Assembly: GCF_000378625.1 (NCBI RefSeq)
Contig: NZ_KB905170.1
Coordinates: forward strand, 62,001 to 126,000
DNA length: 64,000 bases
Direction: 5' to 3'
DNA from: Colwellia piezophila ATCC BAA-637
Lineage (GTDB): Bacteria; Pseudomonadota; Gammaproteobacteria; Enterobacterales; Alteromonadaceae
In this document: positions 55,203 through 64,000 of the stretch, one piece after another
How the letters are laid out: the number at the start of each line of letters is the position of its first letter
Numbering within the stretch: the first letter of the stretch is position 1
Position numbers and translations under genes: made by a program
Notes under the pieces: generated by a model
The model's input: the letters and a program-made list of their open reading frames with translations, nothing else
The model's database searches: none
What the model was told of the DNA's origin: nothing

Positions 55203-55490
55203 TTATTCTTCAGATTGGAGATGTTGCTCAGGATTCTCAAGCACATTTTTACACCAATCATATATATCGTCTGATTCTATATCAGCTATCACTTCTTGGC
55301 CTATCCAGGTATCCCAAATAAGGTCCAATAACTGCTCTAAAACTTCCGTTTCTATATCTTCGTCCGCTAAGTCGTACATTGTATGATAAAACTCATTCAT
55401 ACGCTCAGCAACTTCTTCTCCTTGACCATCCCAGTCCCCGACAACTTCTTGGCTAACTAGATAATCATGAATGACTACAAATTCTTTCAT
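55203..55490 (-). CDS. Small acidic protein of unknown function
   Basis: The protein is 95 residues, strongly acidic, with a Trp-rich middle (LLDLIWDTWIGQEVIADI) and no membrane helix or signal. It lies between msrC and proQ on the same strand and its ATG is preceded by GTGAAG. No family is recognised. It could be a small regulator of its neighbours, but nothing in the sequence shows this. Confidence 0.6.
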   Translation of the reverse strand: MKEFVVIHDYLVSQEVVGDWDGQGEEVAERMNEFYHTMYDLADEDIETEVLEQLLDLIWDTWIGQEVIADIESDDIYDWCKNVLENPEQHLQSEE

Positions 55491-55581
55491 TAAAACTTCA
55501 CTTTTCTGTTTTTAACTTTCGGTATGACTTTTACTATTACTTTTCATGCTCATTTTGATATTTCTTTAAATGTAAAAAGAC

Positions 55582-56064
55582 TTACGCTTTAAGATCATTA
55601 TGAGCCACTATGTTTTGCTCAAATACTTTAACAATCGAGCTAATACCTTGTTGATCTTGTAAATCAAAACGGCCTAATGTCGTGCTGTCAATATCTAAAA
55701 CGGCAATAACTTTTCCGGCTACCTTTACCGGAATGACTAGCTCAGCATTGGTTGTTGCATCACAGGCAATATGTCCATCAAACGCATGTACATTATCAAT
55801 ACGCTGTATTTCACCCGTGGTCGCACATACGCCACAAACGCCTTGCCCGAGTGGAATACGAATACAAGCAACCTTGCCTTGAAAAGGGCCAAGAACCAGC
55901 TTGTCACCAACTAAACGATAAAAACCAAGCCAATTAATATCAGCTAAGCGTTCAAAAAGTAACGCACTAACATTTGCCATGTTAGCAATAATATCAGATT
56001 CATCATTTATTAGCGCCTTAGTTTGCCCTAATAATTCATTATAAAGCTCAGCTTGTTTACTCAT
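55582..56064 (-). CDS. msrC: Free methionine-(R)-sulfoxide reductase (GAF domain)
   Basis: The protein is 160 residues, a single GAF domain with the three catalytic-type cysteines of fRMsr proteins: ACIRIPLGQGVCGVCA and DGHIACDATT. NINWLGFYR-like WLGFYRLVGD occurs near residues 45-54. It reduces free methionine-R-sulfoxide with thioredoxin-type electrons. The position upstream of proQ parallels E. coli yebR/msrC. Confidence 0.92.
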   Translation of the reverse strand: MSKQAELYNELLGQTKALINDESDIIANMANVSALLFERLADINWLGFYRLVGDKLVLGPFQGKVACIRIPLGQGVCGVCATTGEIQRIDNVHAFDGHIACDATTNAELVIPVKVAGKVIAVLDIDSTTLGRFDLQDQQGISSIVKVFEQNIVAHNDLKA

Positions 56065-56180
56065 TTAAAATCACCAGTAGCGAAAGCTATAATAAAAAGC
56101 GCTAACATACCTAAAAACACGCAATAATTAAAGCTTTTATGACATCAATAGCCAACTATTACCTATTATTGAGTTTTTTT

Positions 56181-56960
56181 TCATTCTTTGAGGCTAAATA
56201 CCACTAAAACACGTGCAGTAATTGTTTGGCTACCTATCAATGATACATGCGTTCTTTGGCTAGCACCACTCACCCTCGCTTCACTATACATAGGTCGGTA
56301 ATGGTTACTTGACACTTCTTTTAAAAATTTTAATTTATCGATTGTTGCCCCCGCCTGCTTTGCCATATGCTGTGCTTTTTCTTTGGCATGACTAATCGCT
56401 AATAATAACGCTTGTTGATAATACTCATCTCGCTCCTTCACGCTCATAGATAAAGGCGAGATGTGACTAACATTAATTTTAATAATGTCAGTTAAAAAAC
56501 GATCGTAATCAGAGACCTTGTTAAAATGAACCGTTATTTGACGACTTAATTCAAAGAGTGGACGTTGTTTAGCATGATCATTTGTTGCTTGATAAATGCT
56601 TTGACCATCAACATATATAGAGCCCTGTTTAGCTTTATGATATTCAACTCCCTGCACTTTAATTGATGGTTTTTCAGTCACTATACGTAAATTAACCCGC
56701 GCAGAAGTTATATTAGAGTCATTTATTGCCATACTTTTTGCTGAATTGACCACGGCATTACTTTTCTTATCGACCAAGGCTTGTAACTTGCTAGGGACTC
56801 GACCACGTTCTGTAATCGTTAGCGTTAAAGAAAATTGATCAGCAACAACCTCAACACTACCTTGTCCTGAAACCTCTATTCCTAGATCTGAAAAAGCATC
56901 CGCCTGAATGGGTATGAATAACAAATAGATAAAAAATAAATAAACAGATAATAAACGCAT
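56181..56960 (-). CDS. SIMPL-domain (DUF541) exported protein
   Basis: The protein is 259 residues with an N-terminal signal peptide (LLSVYLFFIYLLFIPIQADA). The SIMPL signature EVSGQGSVEVVADQFSLTLT is followed by the AISHAKEKAQHMAKQAGA helix, matching DUF541/SIMPL proteins of the envelope. Members are linked to oxidative stress tolerance or protein interaction. The precise role is unknown. It is a single gene. Confidence 0.88.
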   Translation of the reverse strand: MRLLSVYLFFIYLLFIPIQADAFSDLGIEVSGQGSVEVVADQFSLTLTITERGRVPSKLQALVDKKSNAVVNSAKSMAINDSNITSARVNLRIVTEKPSIKVQGVEYHKAKQGSIYVDGQSIYQATNDHAKQRPLFELSRQITVHFNKVSDYDRFLTDIIKINVSHISPLSMSVKERDEYYQQALLLAISHAKEKAQHMAKQAGATIDKLKFLKEVSSNHYRPMYSEARVSGASQRTHVSLIGSQTITARVLVVFSLKE

Positions 56961-57018
56961 ATTTGCCCCTTTATAACAGTGAATTAGATAAGTCGTAATT
57001 GGCGGGAGTCAACCAGCG

Positions 57019-57729
57019 TTACTTTCTTAATTTGGCAAAATCAAAAAATTGTTCTTTTTCAGCATCACTGGCTTTTTTCCACCAGTATTTAAGCATGGGC
57101 ACAACATCAACTTTCTCGATAACTTTATCATTAAAATCTTGCTCGTTTTCATGCTTGTTATTATCCGTGCTGACGTTTATAGGCGTTATTTCAGTTTCAG
57201 TTAAACGAGTCAATACGTTGTTCACTTGTTTTGCTAGCTCATAGTCATCAAGCTTTTGTAATACTAAAACAATTGAGTGCTTTTTCTCATCGAATAAAGT
57301 GAGTTCCGGTGACTGTGCAAAGCGCTCAGCATCCGAGAGGTTACTTATTTTATTGGTTGATAACAGTAATTTCTGCTGATTTTCTACGGTAAATTTAATA
57401 ACAAAATAATCAGAGGTCACCAACCTTTCTTCGGCCATGTCTAAGTCTTCAAAGACATCTTTATATTTAAGTACTAAGGTATGCGCACCTGCGCTGAGCT
57501 CAATTATTTTCTTTTGTGAAAAAAAACCGTGTTCTATGGCTTTGTCATCTATGTCACGTAACACCAAATTGTCGCTGATAGTAAGGCTAGCTGCACTTGA
57601 GGTCATACTGATGACACTACTTAGTAAAATGCTGGTATAAAGAAGACTAACGAGTATATGGTTTAAAAGTACTGAACGGATGATAATGTTAGACAAGCTT
57701 GAATCCCATGAACTAATAAAGGTAATCAC
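57019..57729 (-). CDS. DUF2057 (YccT-like) exported protein
   Basis: The protein is 236 residues. A hydrophobic N-terminal stretch (ILVSLLYTSILLSSVISMTS) suggests a signal peptide, with upstream Mets possibly not used. The core LVLRDIDDKAIEHGFFSQ and HTLVLKYKDVFED match the DUF2057/YccT family, small periplasmic proteins. The C-terminus contains WWKKASDAEKEQFF. The function of the family is not firmly established. Confidence 0.8.
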   Translation of the reverse strand: MITFISSWDSSLSNIIIRSVLLNHILVSLLYTSILLSSVISMTSSAASLTISDNLVLRDIDDKAIEHGFFSQKKIIELSAGAHTLVLKYKDVFEDLDMAEERLVTSDYFVIKFTVENQQKLLLSTNKISNLSDAERFAQSPELTLFDEKKHSIVLVLQKLDDYELAKQVNNVLTRLTETEITPINVSTDNNKHENEQDFNDKVIEKVDVVPMLKYWWKKASDAEKEQFFDFAKLRK

Positions 57730-57916
57730 TCTTTATAAACTGCCTAGCTGAAAAATAAAAGTAAAAAGATGTGATAAAGCGATGGATTTAGTGTTTTATC
57801 GATTGAAGTTAAAATGTAACGAGCAAACATGGATGGCTTTTAATGGTGCACTCTACTAACCAGGGGCTGAATTTAAGTGCTAGCATTATCGACAAGAATA
57901 AAACTTAAAACACAAA

Positions 57917-57940
57917 AAAGCGCAGTAAAAACTGCGCTTT
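57917..57940 (-). terminator. Intrinsic terminator after prpF
   Basis: A 10-bp perfect stem AAAGCGCAGT / ACTGCGCTTT with an AAAA loop and a short T-run on the minus strand, 11 bp past the prpF stop. It ends the prp operon. Confidence 0.9.
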
Positions 57941-57950
57941 TATGTGTATT

Positions 57951-59132
57951 CTAGTCTGATGGCACCCTCACCCAACCTTCCATTAATACCCGAGCACTTC
58001 GGCTCATAATGACTTTTTTCACGGTCCATTTATCATTTTCGAGTATTGCTTCAGCGCCTACTTTCAAGATTCCTGATGGATGACCAAAAGTAACAGAACC
58101 TGAGGTTTCCCCACCCGCATTACCTGCAGCAAGTGCAACTAAAGTTCCAGGAATAGCAGCAGCAGTGCCAATCGCTACCGCCGCAGTACCCATCATGGCA
58201 TGATGTAGTTTACCCATTGATAATGCTCGCACATGTAAATCTATATCTGTTGATGATACTGACTTACCACTAGAGGTTACATAATCTTGCGCCTTAGCAA
58301 CAAAAGCTATTTTTGGGGTATGTTGGCGTGTTTTGGCTTCAGAAATATCACTAATCAAGCCCATTCTCACCGCTCCATAGGCACGAATAATTTCAAAACG
58401 TGCCAAGGCTTTTTCATCACCGTTAATCGCTTCTTGCAGCTCTATGCCGGTATAACCAAGATCATCCGCATTTAAAAATATTGTCGGAATACCCGCAGTA
58501 ATCATGGTTGCTTGGAAAGTACCAATGCCCGGCACTTCAAGTTCATCAACTAAGTTACCGGTAGGAAACATAGCTTCTGATGGGTCAACTGGAGCAATGA
58601 ATTCAACGGGCACTTCTGCCGCCGGAAATGTCACGCCATCGAGCTCAAAGTCACCGGTTTCTTGCACTTGTCCATTAGTGATAGGTACATGGGCAATAAT
58701 GGTTTTTTGGATGTTTTTCTGCCAAATACGCACAGTACAGACACCATTATCAGGGATACGGCTTGCAGCAACCAAACCTGAATTTATCGCAAAAGAGCCG
58801 ACAGCCGCAGTTAAGTTACCGCAATTACCCGACCAATCGACAAAGGGCTTATCAATAGACACTTGGCCAAATAAATAATCAACATCATGATCAGCAACAT
58901 CACTTTTAGCTAAAATGACTGTTTTACTGGTACTTGACGTTGCTCCGCCCATACCATCAGTTTGTTTACCGTAGGGATCTGGGCTACCAATAACGCGCAA
59001 TAACAAGGCATCACGTGCACTACCCGCTACCTGACAATCTTTAGGCAAGTCGGTTAAATTAAAAAATACACCTTTTGATGTACCACCACGCATATAGGTT
59101 GCTGGGATTTTTATCTGAGGAAGGTATTGCAT
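57951..59132 (-). CDS. prpF: 2-methylaconitate cis-trans isomerase PrpF
   Basis: The protein is 393 residues, diaminopimelate-epimerase fold. The family motifs MRGGTSKGVFFN (about 14-25) and DWSGNCGNLTAAVG (about 98-111) are intact. It isomerises the product of AcnD so that aconitase can complete the methylcitrate cycle. It is the last gene of the prp operon and is separated from acnD by 284 bp. That gap carries a small dyad (GACGAACGTC) and intergenic sequence but no ORF. Confidence 0.95.
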   Translation of the reverse strand: MQYLPQIKIPATYMRGGTSKGVFFNLTDLPKDCQVAGSARDALLLRVIGSPDPYGKQTDGMGGATSSTSKTVILAKSDVADHDVDYLFGQVSIDKPFVDWSGNCGNLTAAVGSFAINSGLVAASRIPDNGVCTVRIWQKNIQKTIIAHVPITNGQVQETGDFELDGVTFPAAEVPVEFIAPVDPSEAMFPTGNLVDELEVPGIGTFQATMITAGIPTIFLNADDLGYTGIELQEAINGDEKALARFEIIRAYGAVRMGLISDISEAKTRQHTPKIAFVAKAQDYVTSSGKSVSSTDIDLHVRALSMGKLHHAMMGTAAVAIGTAAAIPGTLVALAAGNAGGETSGSVTFGHPSGILKVGAEAILENDKWTVKKVIMSRSARVLMEGWVRVPSD

Positions 59133-59416
59133 ATTTTTCCTTTTTTATCTTCGCTTCTCAAAAGGAGATTTATCTGCGTTGAATGATGTCACATAGAAGT
59201 CTATGTTCCTTACATTCGCCTTGCTAAATAACCTTTTGCTTTGCGATCTTTCAACTATTAAAAAACAGCAAATTAGTTATCTAAATTACTGTTTTACATA
59301 AATCACACTGAGTTTGACGTATAAGCGAGTTAAATTAAGTTTTGTGCTAGGCGAAAGCGCGGAGTTGACGAACGTCAATGAGCACTTTCAACAACGCACA
59401 GAGCATAATTATCCGC

Positions 59417-62059
59417 TTAGGCGTTAGATTCTAAGAAATCATTGGCAAATTTTTGTAATACCCCACCGGCGGCATATACTGAAACTTCTTCCGCGGTATC
59501 TAAGCGACACTTCAGCGGAATCTTAATTATTTCACCATTTCGACGTGTCATAATGACTGTCATTGCCCCGCCTGGTGCCATTGCTTCTACGTTAGTCCCT
59601 TCAACATCAAAAGTTTCGCTGCCATCAATGTTATAAGTATGTCGCGTTTCACCGTTAGTAAATTCTAAAGGTAAAACGCCCATGCCGACTAAGTTAGTGC
59701 GGTGAATACGCTCAAATCCTTCAGAAATTATCACTTCAACACCGGCTAAACGCACACCTTTTGCGGCCCAGTCACGTGAAGAACCTTGACCGTAGTCAGC
59801 GCCGGCAATAATGATTAATGGCTGCTTGCGTTCCATGTAGATTTCAATCGCTTCCCACATGCGTGATTCTGTACCTTCAGGCTCAATACGAGTAAGAGAG
59901 CCTTGTTTGACTTCACCGTTTTCATCACGGCACATTTCATTGAACAGTTTCGGGTTAGCAAAGGTAGCACGTTGTGCCGTTAAGTGATCGCCCCTATGGG
60001 TGGCATATGAGTTAAAGTCAGCTTCAGGTAAACCCATTTTAGCTAGGTAGGCACCTGCGGCGCTGTCTAGTTGAATGGCATTTGACGGGGATAAATGATC
60101 TGTGGTGATGTTATCGCCAAGAACCGCTAATGGCACCATACCTTTCATGGTGCGTTCACCGGCTAATGCACCCTGCCCCTCTGTATTCCAATAAGGTGGA
60201 CGGCGGATATAAGTACTGGTTTCATCCCAGTCATATAATGGGCTTTCCGCTGGTTCAAAGGCACCTAAATCAAACATTGGCGTGTAAACTTTTTTGAATT
60301 GCTCAGGCTTGACACATGAAGCGACAATGGCATCAATTTCTTCATCCAATGGCCAAATATCTTTCAAGGTAATATCGTTACCGTTTTGATCTTGACCTAG
60401 AATATCTCTTTCAATATCAAAACGCATAGTACCGGCAATAGCATAAGCAACAACTAATGGTGGTGATGCTAAGAAAGCTTGTTTTGCATGCGGATGAATT
60501 CGCCCATCAAAATTACGGTTACCTGATAATACCGCGGTAGAATATAAATCACGATCGATAATTTCTTGCTGAATTTTCGGCTCTAACGCACCGCTCATAC
60601 CGTTACAGGTAGTACAGGCGTAACCGACGATACCAAAACCTAACTTTTCCATTTCAGAGAGTAGGCCTGCTTCTTCTAAATACAGTTTGGCTACTTTAGA
60701 TCCCGGCGCAAATGACGTTTTTACCCAAGGTTTACTGACTAAACCTAACTCATTAGCACGTTTAGCCACCAGACCCGCCGCAACAACGTTACGTGGATTT
60801 GAGGTATTGGTACATGAGGTAATAGCAGCAATAATTACCGCGCCATCAGGCATTTGCCCATTAGCTTCTTGTGCTTTACAAACATCTAAATTTTTCGCAA
60901 TGTCTTTCGACACTAAATCAGCGGTTGCTAAACGACGATGCGGATTAGAAGGTCCGGCTAAGTTACGACATACTGTCGATAAATCAAATTCGATAACACG
61001 AGGGTAATGCACTTCTTTTAGGTCATCAGCCCAAAGGCCGGTATGTTTGGCGTAAGTTTCCACAAGTTTTACTTGCTCTGGTTCACGACCAGTAATTTTC
61101 AAGTAATCAATAGTTTGTTCATCAATATAGAACATACCTGCTGATGCACCGTACTCTGGCGTCATGTTTGAGATAGTTGCTCTATCACCGATAGTTAAGT
61201 TTTTAGTACCTTCACCGAAGAACTCTAAGTAAGCAGAGACAACTTTTTCATTACGTAAAAATTCTGTGATGGCTAAAACCATATCGGTAGCCGTAATACC
61301 GGGTTGACGCTTGCCAGTTAACTTAACACCAATAATGTCGGGTAAACGCATCATAGAAGGTTGACCAAGCATAACCGTTTCAGCTTCTAGGCCACCAACA
61401 CCAATAGCAAGCACCCCGAGGCAGTCAATATGTGGCGTATGAGAGTCGGTGCCAACACAAGTATCAGGGAAAGCAATACCGTCACGTGCTTGAATAACCG
61501 GCGACATTTTCTCTAAGTTGATTTGATGCATGATACCGTTACCGGCAGGGATAACATCCACATTTTTAAAAGCTGTTTTTGTCCATTCAATGAAGTGGAA
61601 ACGCTGTTCATTACGACGCTCTTCAATGGCACGGTTTTTAGCAAAGGCTTCAGGATCAGCGCCAGAAGCCTCTACGGCTAAAGAATGATCGACAATTAAT
61701 TGTGTCGGTACCACTGGGTTTACTTTAGCGGGGTCACCACCTTGATCAGCAATAGCGTCACGAAGACCCGCCAAATCAACTAAGGCGGTTTGTCCTAAAA
61801 TATCATGACAAACAACTCTTGCCGGATACCAAGGAAAATCAAGGTCTTGCTTAACTTCGATAATTTGCTTTAACGAATCGGTCAGTGTCGCAGGATCACA
61901 TTTACGCACTAATTGCTCAGCAAGTACGCGTGATGTGTAAGGTAATTTAGCGTATGAGCCTGGTTTAATGGCTTCGATAGCTTCACGGGTATCATAAAAA
62001 TCTATGGTCACACCGTTATTTTTATAGCCAGGCAACGGTTTGCGGTATTGGTAATTCAT
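59417..62059 (-). CDS. acnD: 2-methylcitrate dehydratase, Fe/S-dependent (AcnD)
   Basis: The protein is 880 residues, aconitase family. The three Fe-S cysteines occur in AAITSCTNTSNPRNV and YACTTCNGMSG. The swivelling domain has GADYGQGSSRDWAAKG. The N-terminal segment (YRKPLPGYKNNGVTIDFYDT) and the position between prpC and prpF identify AcnD rather than a general aconitase. It dehydrates 2-methylcitrate and needs PrpF. No prpD is visible in the cluster. Confidence 0.95.
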   Translation of the reverse strand: MNYQYRKPLPGYKNNGVTIDFYDTREAIEAIKPGSYAKLPYTSRVLAEQLVRKCDPATLTDSLKQIIEVKQDLDFPWYPARVVCHDILGQTALVDLAGLRDAIADQGGDPAKVNPVVPTQLIVDHSLAVEASGADPEAFAKNRAIEERRNEQRFHFIEWTKTAFKNVDVIPAGNGIMHQINLEKMSPVIQARDGIAFPDTCVGTDSHTPHIDCLGVLAIGVGGLEAETVMLGQPSMMRLPDIIGVKLTGKRQPGITATDMVLAITEFLRNEKVVSAYLEFFGEGTKNLTIGDRATISNMTPEYGASAGMFYIDEQTIDYLKITGREPEQVKLVETYAKHTGLWADDLKEVHYPRVIEFDLSTVCRNLAGPSNPHRRLATADLVSKDIAKNLDVCKAQEANGQMPDGAVIIAAITSCTNTSNPRNVVAAGLVAKRANELGLVSKPWVKTSFAPGSKVAKLYLEEAGLLSEMEKLGFGIVGYACTTCNGMSGALEPKIQQEIIDRDLYSTAVLSGNRNFDGRIHPHAKQAFLASPPLVVAYAIAGTMRFDIERDILGQDQNGNDITLKDIWPLDEEIDAIVASCVKPEQFKKVYTPMFDLGAFEPAESPLYDWDETSTYIRRPPYWNTEGQGALAGERTMKGMVPLAVLGDNITTDHLSPSNAIQLDSAAGAYLAKMGLPEADFNSYATHRGDHLTAQRATFANPKLFNEMCRDENGEVKQGSLTRIEPEGTESRMWEAIEIYMERKQPLIIIAGADYGQGSSRDWAAKGVRLAGVEVIISEGFERIHRTNLVGMGVLPLEFTNGETRHTYNIDGSETFDVEGTNVEAMAPGGAMTVIMTRRNGEIIKIPLKCRLDTAEEVSVYAAGGVLQKFANDFLESNA

Positions 62060-62242
62060 AAGTAAATCCAGGAAACATTTCTAATAAACAATAGTTGATG
62101 GTTCTATAACTAACATTGTATAAGTCGTTAAAAGTAAAATCAGACGACGGAATTTGCCATGAATTCAAGAAAGAAAATAAGAGCATATAAGTATATGTGA
62201 CTATTTTCTGACGATGAAGTCGTGGCAAAGTTCAAGTCTCTC

Positions 62243-63367
62243 CTACCTCTTTTCGATAGCTACAACCGAACGTGGTTCACTGCCGATGTAATCAGCACTT
62301 GGTCTGATTATACGGTTATTGCTACGCTGTTCCATAACATGCGCGGCCCAACCAGTTAAGCGTGAACAGACAAAAATAGGGGTAAATAGTTTTGTCGGAA
62401 TACCCATATAATTATAGGTAGAGGCATGGAAGAAATCTGCATTACAGAATAACTTTTTTGTATCCCACATGTATTCTTCACACGCGACAGAAATATCATA
62501 AAGTGAAGTATCACCATTCTGTTTAGCTAGCTTTTCAGACCAAGCCTTAATAATGACATTTCGTGGATCGCTGGTGCGATAAATCGCATGACCAAAGCCC
62601 ATGATTTTCTCTTTACGCGCTAACATTCCGGCCATTTGTTCTTTAGCATCACTTGGTGAAGTAAAGCTCAGAATCATATCCATTGCCGCTTCATTAGCAC
62701 CACCATGCAGTGGTCCACGTAAAGTACCAATAGCGCCAGTGATACAAGAAAACATATCTGATAAGGTAGAAGCACACACACGTGCCGTAAATGTTGAGGC
62801 GTTAAATTCATGCTCAGCATATAAAATCAGTGATACATCCATTACGCGTTGGTGTTGCTCAGAAGGACTTTCACCGTTTAATAAACGCAGGAAGTGTCCG
62901 GCAAGTGAACTCTCAGATGATTGACAATCAATTTCTACGCCATCATGACTGTATTTATACCAGTAACACATGATCGCTGGAAAAGCGGCTAATAAACGAT
63001 TTGCTGCGTTATTTTGCTGGCTAAAATCATTTTCTGGCTCTAAGTTACCTAAAAAAGAACAACCCGTGCGCATAACATCCATTGGATGGACATCTTTAGG
63101 GATAAGTTTTAATACCGCTTTTAATGCCTCGGGTAAATCACGTAACGATTTAAGCTCTGCTTGATAAGCCGTTAATTGTGCTTGATTTGGTAATTCACCA
63201 TTGAATAATAAATAAGCAACTTCCTCAAAGGTTGAATTTTCGGCTAAATCAGCAATATCATAACCACAATAGGTTAAGCCTGAGCCAGATTTTCCAACTG
63301 TACATAATGCTGTTTCGCCAGCACTTTGACCACGTAACCCTGCGCCACTCATTTTTTTATCACTCAT
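62243..63367 (-). CDS. prpC: 2-methylcitrate synthase
   Basis: The protein is 374 residues, short citrate-synthase class. Active-site segments are AEHEFNASTFTARV (His), GPLHGGANEAAM (His) and GFGHAIYRTSDPRN, with the final catalytic Asp region near FFHASTYNYMGIPT. It condenses propionyl-CoA with oxaloacetate. It lies between prpB and acnD, which supports PrpC over GltA. Confidence 0.97.
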   Translation of the reverse strand: MSDKKMSGAGLRGQSAGETALCTVGKSGSGLTYCGYDIADLAENSTFEEVAYLLFNGELPNQAQLTAYQAELKSLRDLPEALKAVLKLIPKDVHPMDVMRTGCSFLGNLEPENDFSQQNNAANRLLAAFPAIMCYWYKYSHDGVEIDCQSSESSLAGHFLRLLNGESPSEQHQRVMDVSLILYAEHEFNASTFTARVCASTLSDMFSCITGAIGTLRGPLHGGANEAAMDMILSFTSPSDAKEQMAGMLARKEKIMGFGHAIYRTSDPRNVIIKAWSEKLAKQNGDTSLYDISVACEEYMWDTKKLFCNADFFHASTYNYMGIPTKLFTPIFVCSRLTGWAAHVMEQRSNNRIIRPSADYIGSEPRSVVAIEKR

Positions 63368-63525
63368 GATTTTTTCCTTATATTCTTAAAATTTAATGTT
63401 CGAATTATTTTTGAATTGTTATTTAAATTAATGCGCTAAGTCATTGCCTTAATTCAATTTCGATACTTATATTTATTATTTGATTTCTTATTCAGTTACT
63501 TATTCTTGCCTTCAGCACTCTTTAG

Positions 63526-64000
63526 CTATTTATTTTTACCTTCGGCAAAAAGGGAATCAAGCTTTTGTTCATAATCGTGATAACCAAGGTAGTCATATAA
63601 TTCCATGCGTGTTTGCATGTTGTTAATTTCAGCCTTTTGATCGCCATCTGCTAGCAAGGTTTTATAAACCGATTCAGCGGCTTTATTCATTGCACGAAAA
63701 GCGGATAATGGGTAAAGCACCATGGCACAACCCCACTCAGCTAATTGCGCTTTATTCCATAGCTCTGTTTGACCAAACTCAGTGATATTAGCCAGTACAG
63801 GTACATCAAGAGCTTCAGTAAAAGCACGATAATGTTCTTGAGTTTTAATGGCTTCAGCAAAAATACCATCAGCACCTGCTTCAACATAAGCTTTAGCACG
63901 TTCAATGGCCGCTTCGAGGCCTTCTTGTGCAAAAGAGTCTGTACGCGCCATAATAAAAAAGTCACTATCTATACGGGCATCTACAGCGGCTTTAATGCGA
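63526..64000 (-). CDS. prpB: 2-methylisocitrate lyase, partial (5' end outside window)
   Basis: The C-terminal ~158 residues are present and the frame stays open to the right edge. [29 protein letters not shown] and [16 protein letters not shown] match PrpB of the isocitrate-lyase/PEP-mutase family. It cleaves 2-methylisocitrate to pyruvate and succinate. It is the first visible gene of the prp operon. A regulator such as prpR or a GntR protein may lie further right. Confidence 0.95.
   Translation of the reverse strand, partial: RIKAAVDARIDSDFFIMARTDSFAQEGLEAAIERAKAYVEAGADGIFAEAIKTQEHYRAFTEALDVPVLANITEFGQTELWNKAQLAEWGCAMVLYPLSAFRAMNKAAESVYKTLLADGDQKAEINNMQTRMELYDYLGYHDYEQKLDSLFAEGKNK

Noticed and set aside
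59340-59400. AGGCGAAAGCGCGG...GACGAACGTC as a regulatory RNA
   Set aside because: Looks like a common intergenic repeat, but no RNA structure or family could be supported.
62022-62228. 68-codon ORF between acnD and prpC
   Set aside because: Overlaps the acnD start, has no ribosome binding site or recognised family, and is probably non-coding.

Overview
The window looks like a chromosomal segment of a marine gammaproteobacterium of the order Alteromonadales, most likely Colwellia or a close relative. The evidence is the low GC content, the set and order of housekeeping genes (msrC-like, proQ, prc; pepN next to a DUF2835 gene; a 180-kDa NAD-glutamate dehydrogenase; an acnD/prpF-type methylcitrate operon), and a MITE whose termini are of a kind I associate with this group. 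The genus is inferred from gene content only. No rRNA, tRNA or CRISPR array was seen.

Positions 1 to about 28,200 are an AT-rich accessory region in which every recognised gene is on the minus strand. From left to right it holds: a 5'-truncated Sel1-repeat gene; a three-gene cassette (HNH nuclease, unknown protein, minimal nucleotidyltransferase) between two copies of a ~35-bp direct repeat; a five-gene run with a superinfection-immunity-type membrane protein, a coiled-coil protein and a J-domain protein; a secreted Sel1-repeat protein; a 1767-residue sacsin-like (GHKL) ATPase with a C-terminal DUF3883/PD-(D/E)XK-like domain; a 1536-residue protein joining a Lon-like protease domain, an nSTAND NTPase, a membrane helix, YD-like beta repeats and ten 36-residue Sel1 repeats; an SF1 (UvrD-like) helicase with a GreA/GreB-like N-terminal domain; a HicA-like protein; an ECF-like sigma factor overlapping an unknown 195-residue gene; and three GIY-YIG-type proteins. 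This looks like a defence or conflict island. The strongest candidate for an undescribed system is the Lon-STAND-Sel1 gene with its sigma-factor and helicase neighbours. It is accompanied by Sel1 repeats that are shared at DNA level with a nearby secreted protein, and by a ~200-bp duplicated leader that brackets the sacsin-like gene.

Positions 28,200 to 64,000 are core chromosome: asparagine synthase (asnB); a periplasmic amidohydrolase; cytochrome b561 and cytochrome c'; pyrD; the large NAD-dependent glutamate dehydrogenase; a DUF1302/DUF1329/YCF48/RND cluster with a GntR/FadR-like palindrome upstream; DUF2835; pepN; an NhaC-type antiporter; a MITE; prc and proQ; a free-methionine-R-sulfoxide reductase; SIMPL and DUF2057 proteins; and the 2-methylcitrate (propionate) operon prpB-prpC-acnD-prpF, whose first gene runs off the right edge. 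Several clear intrinsic terminators separate these units.
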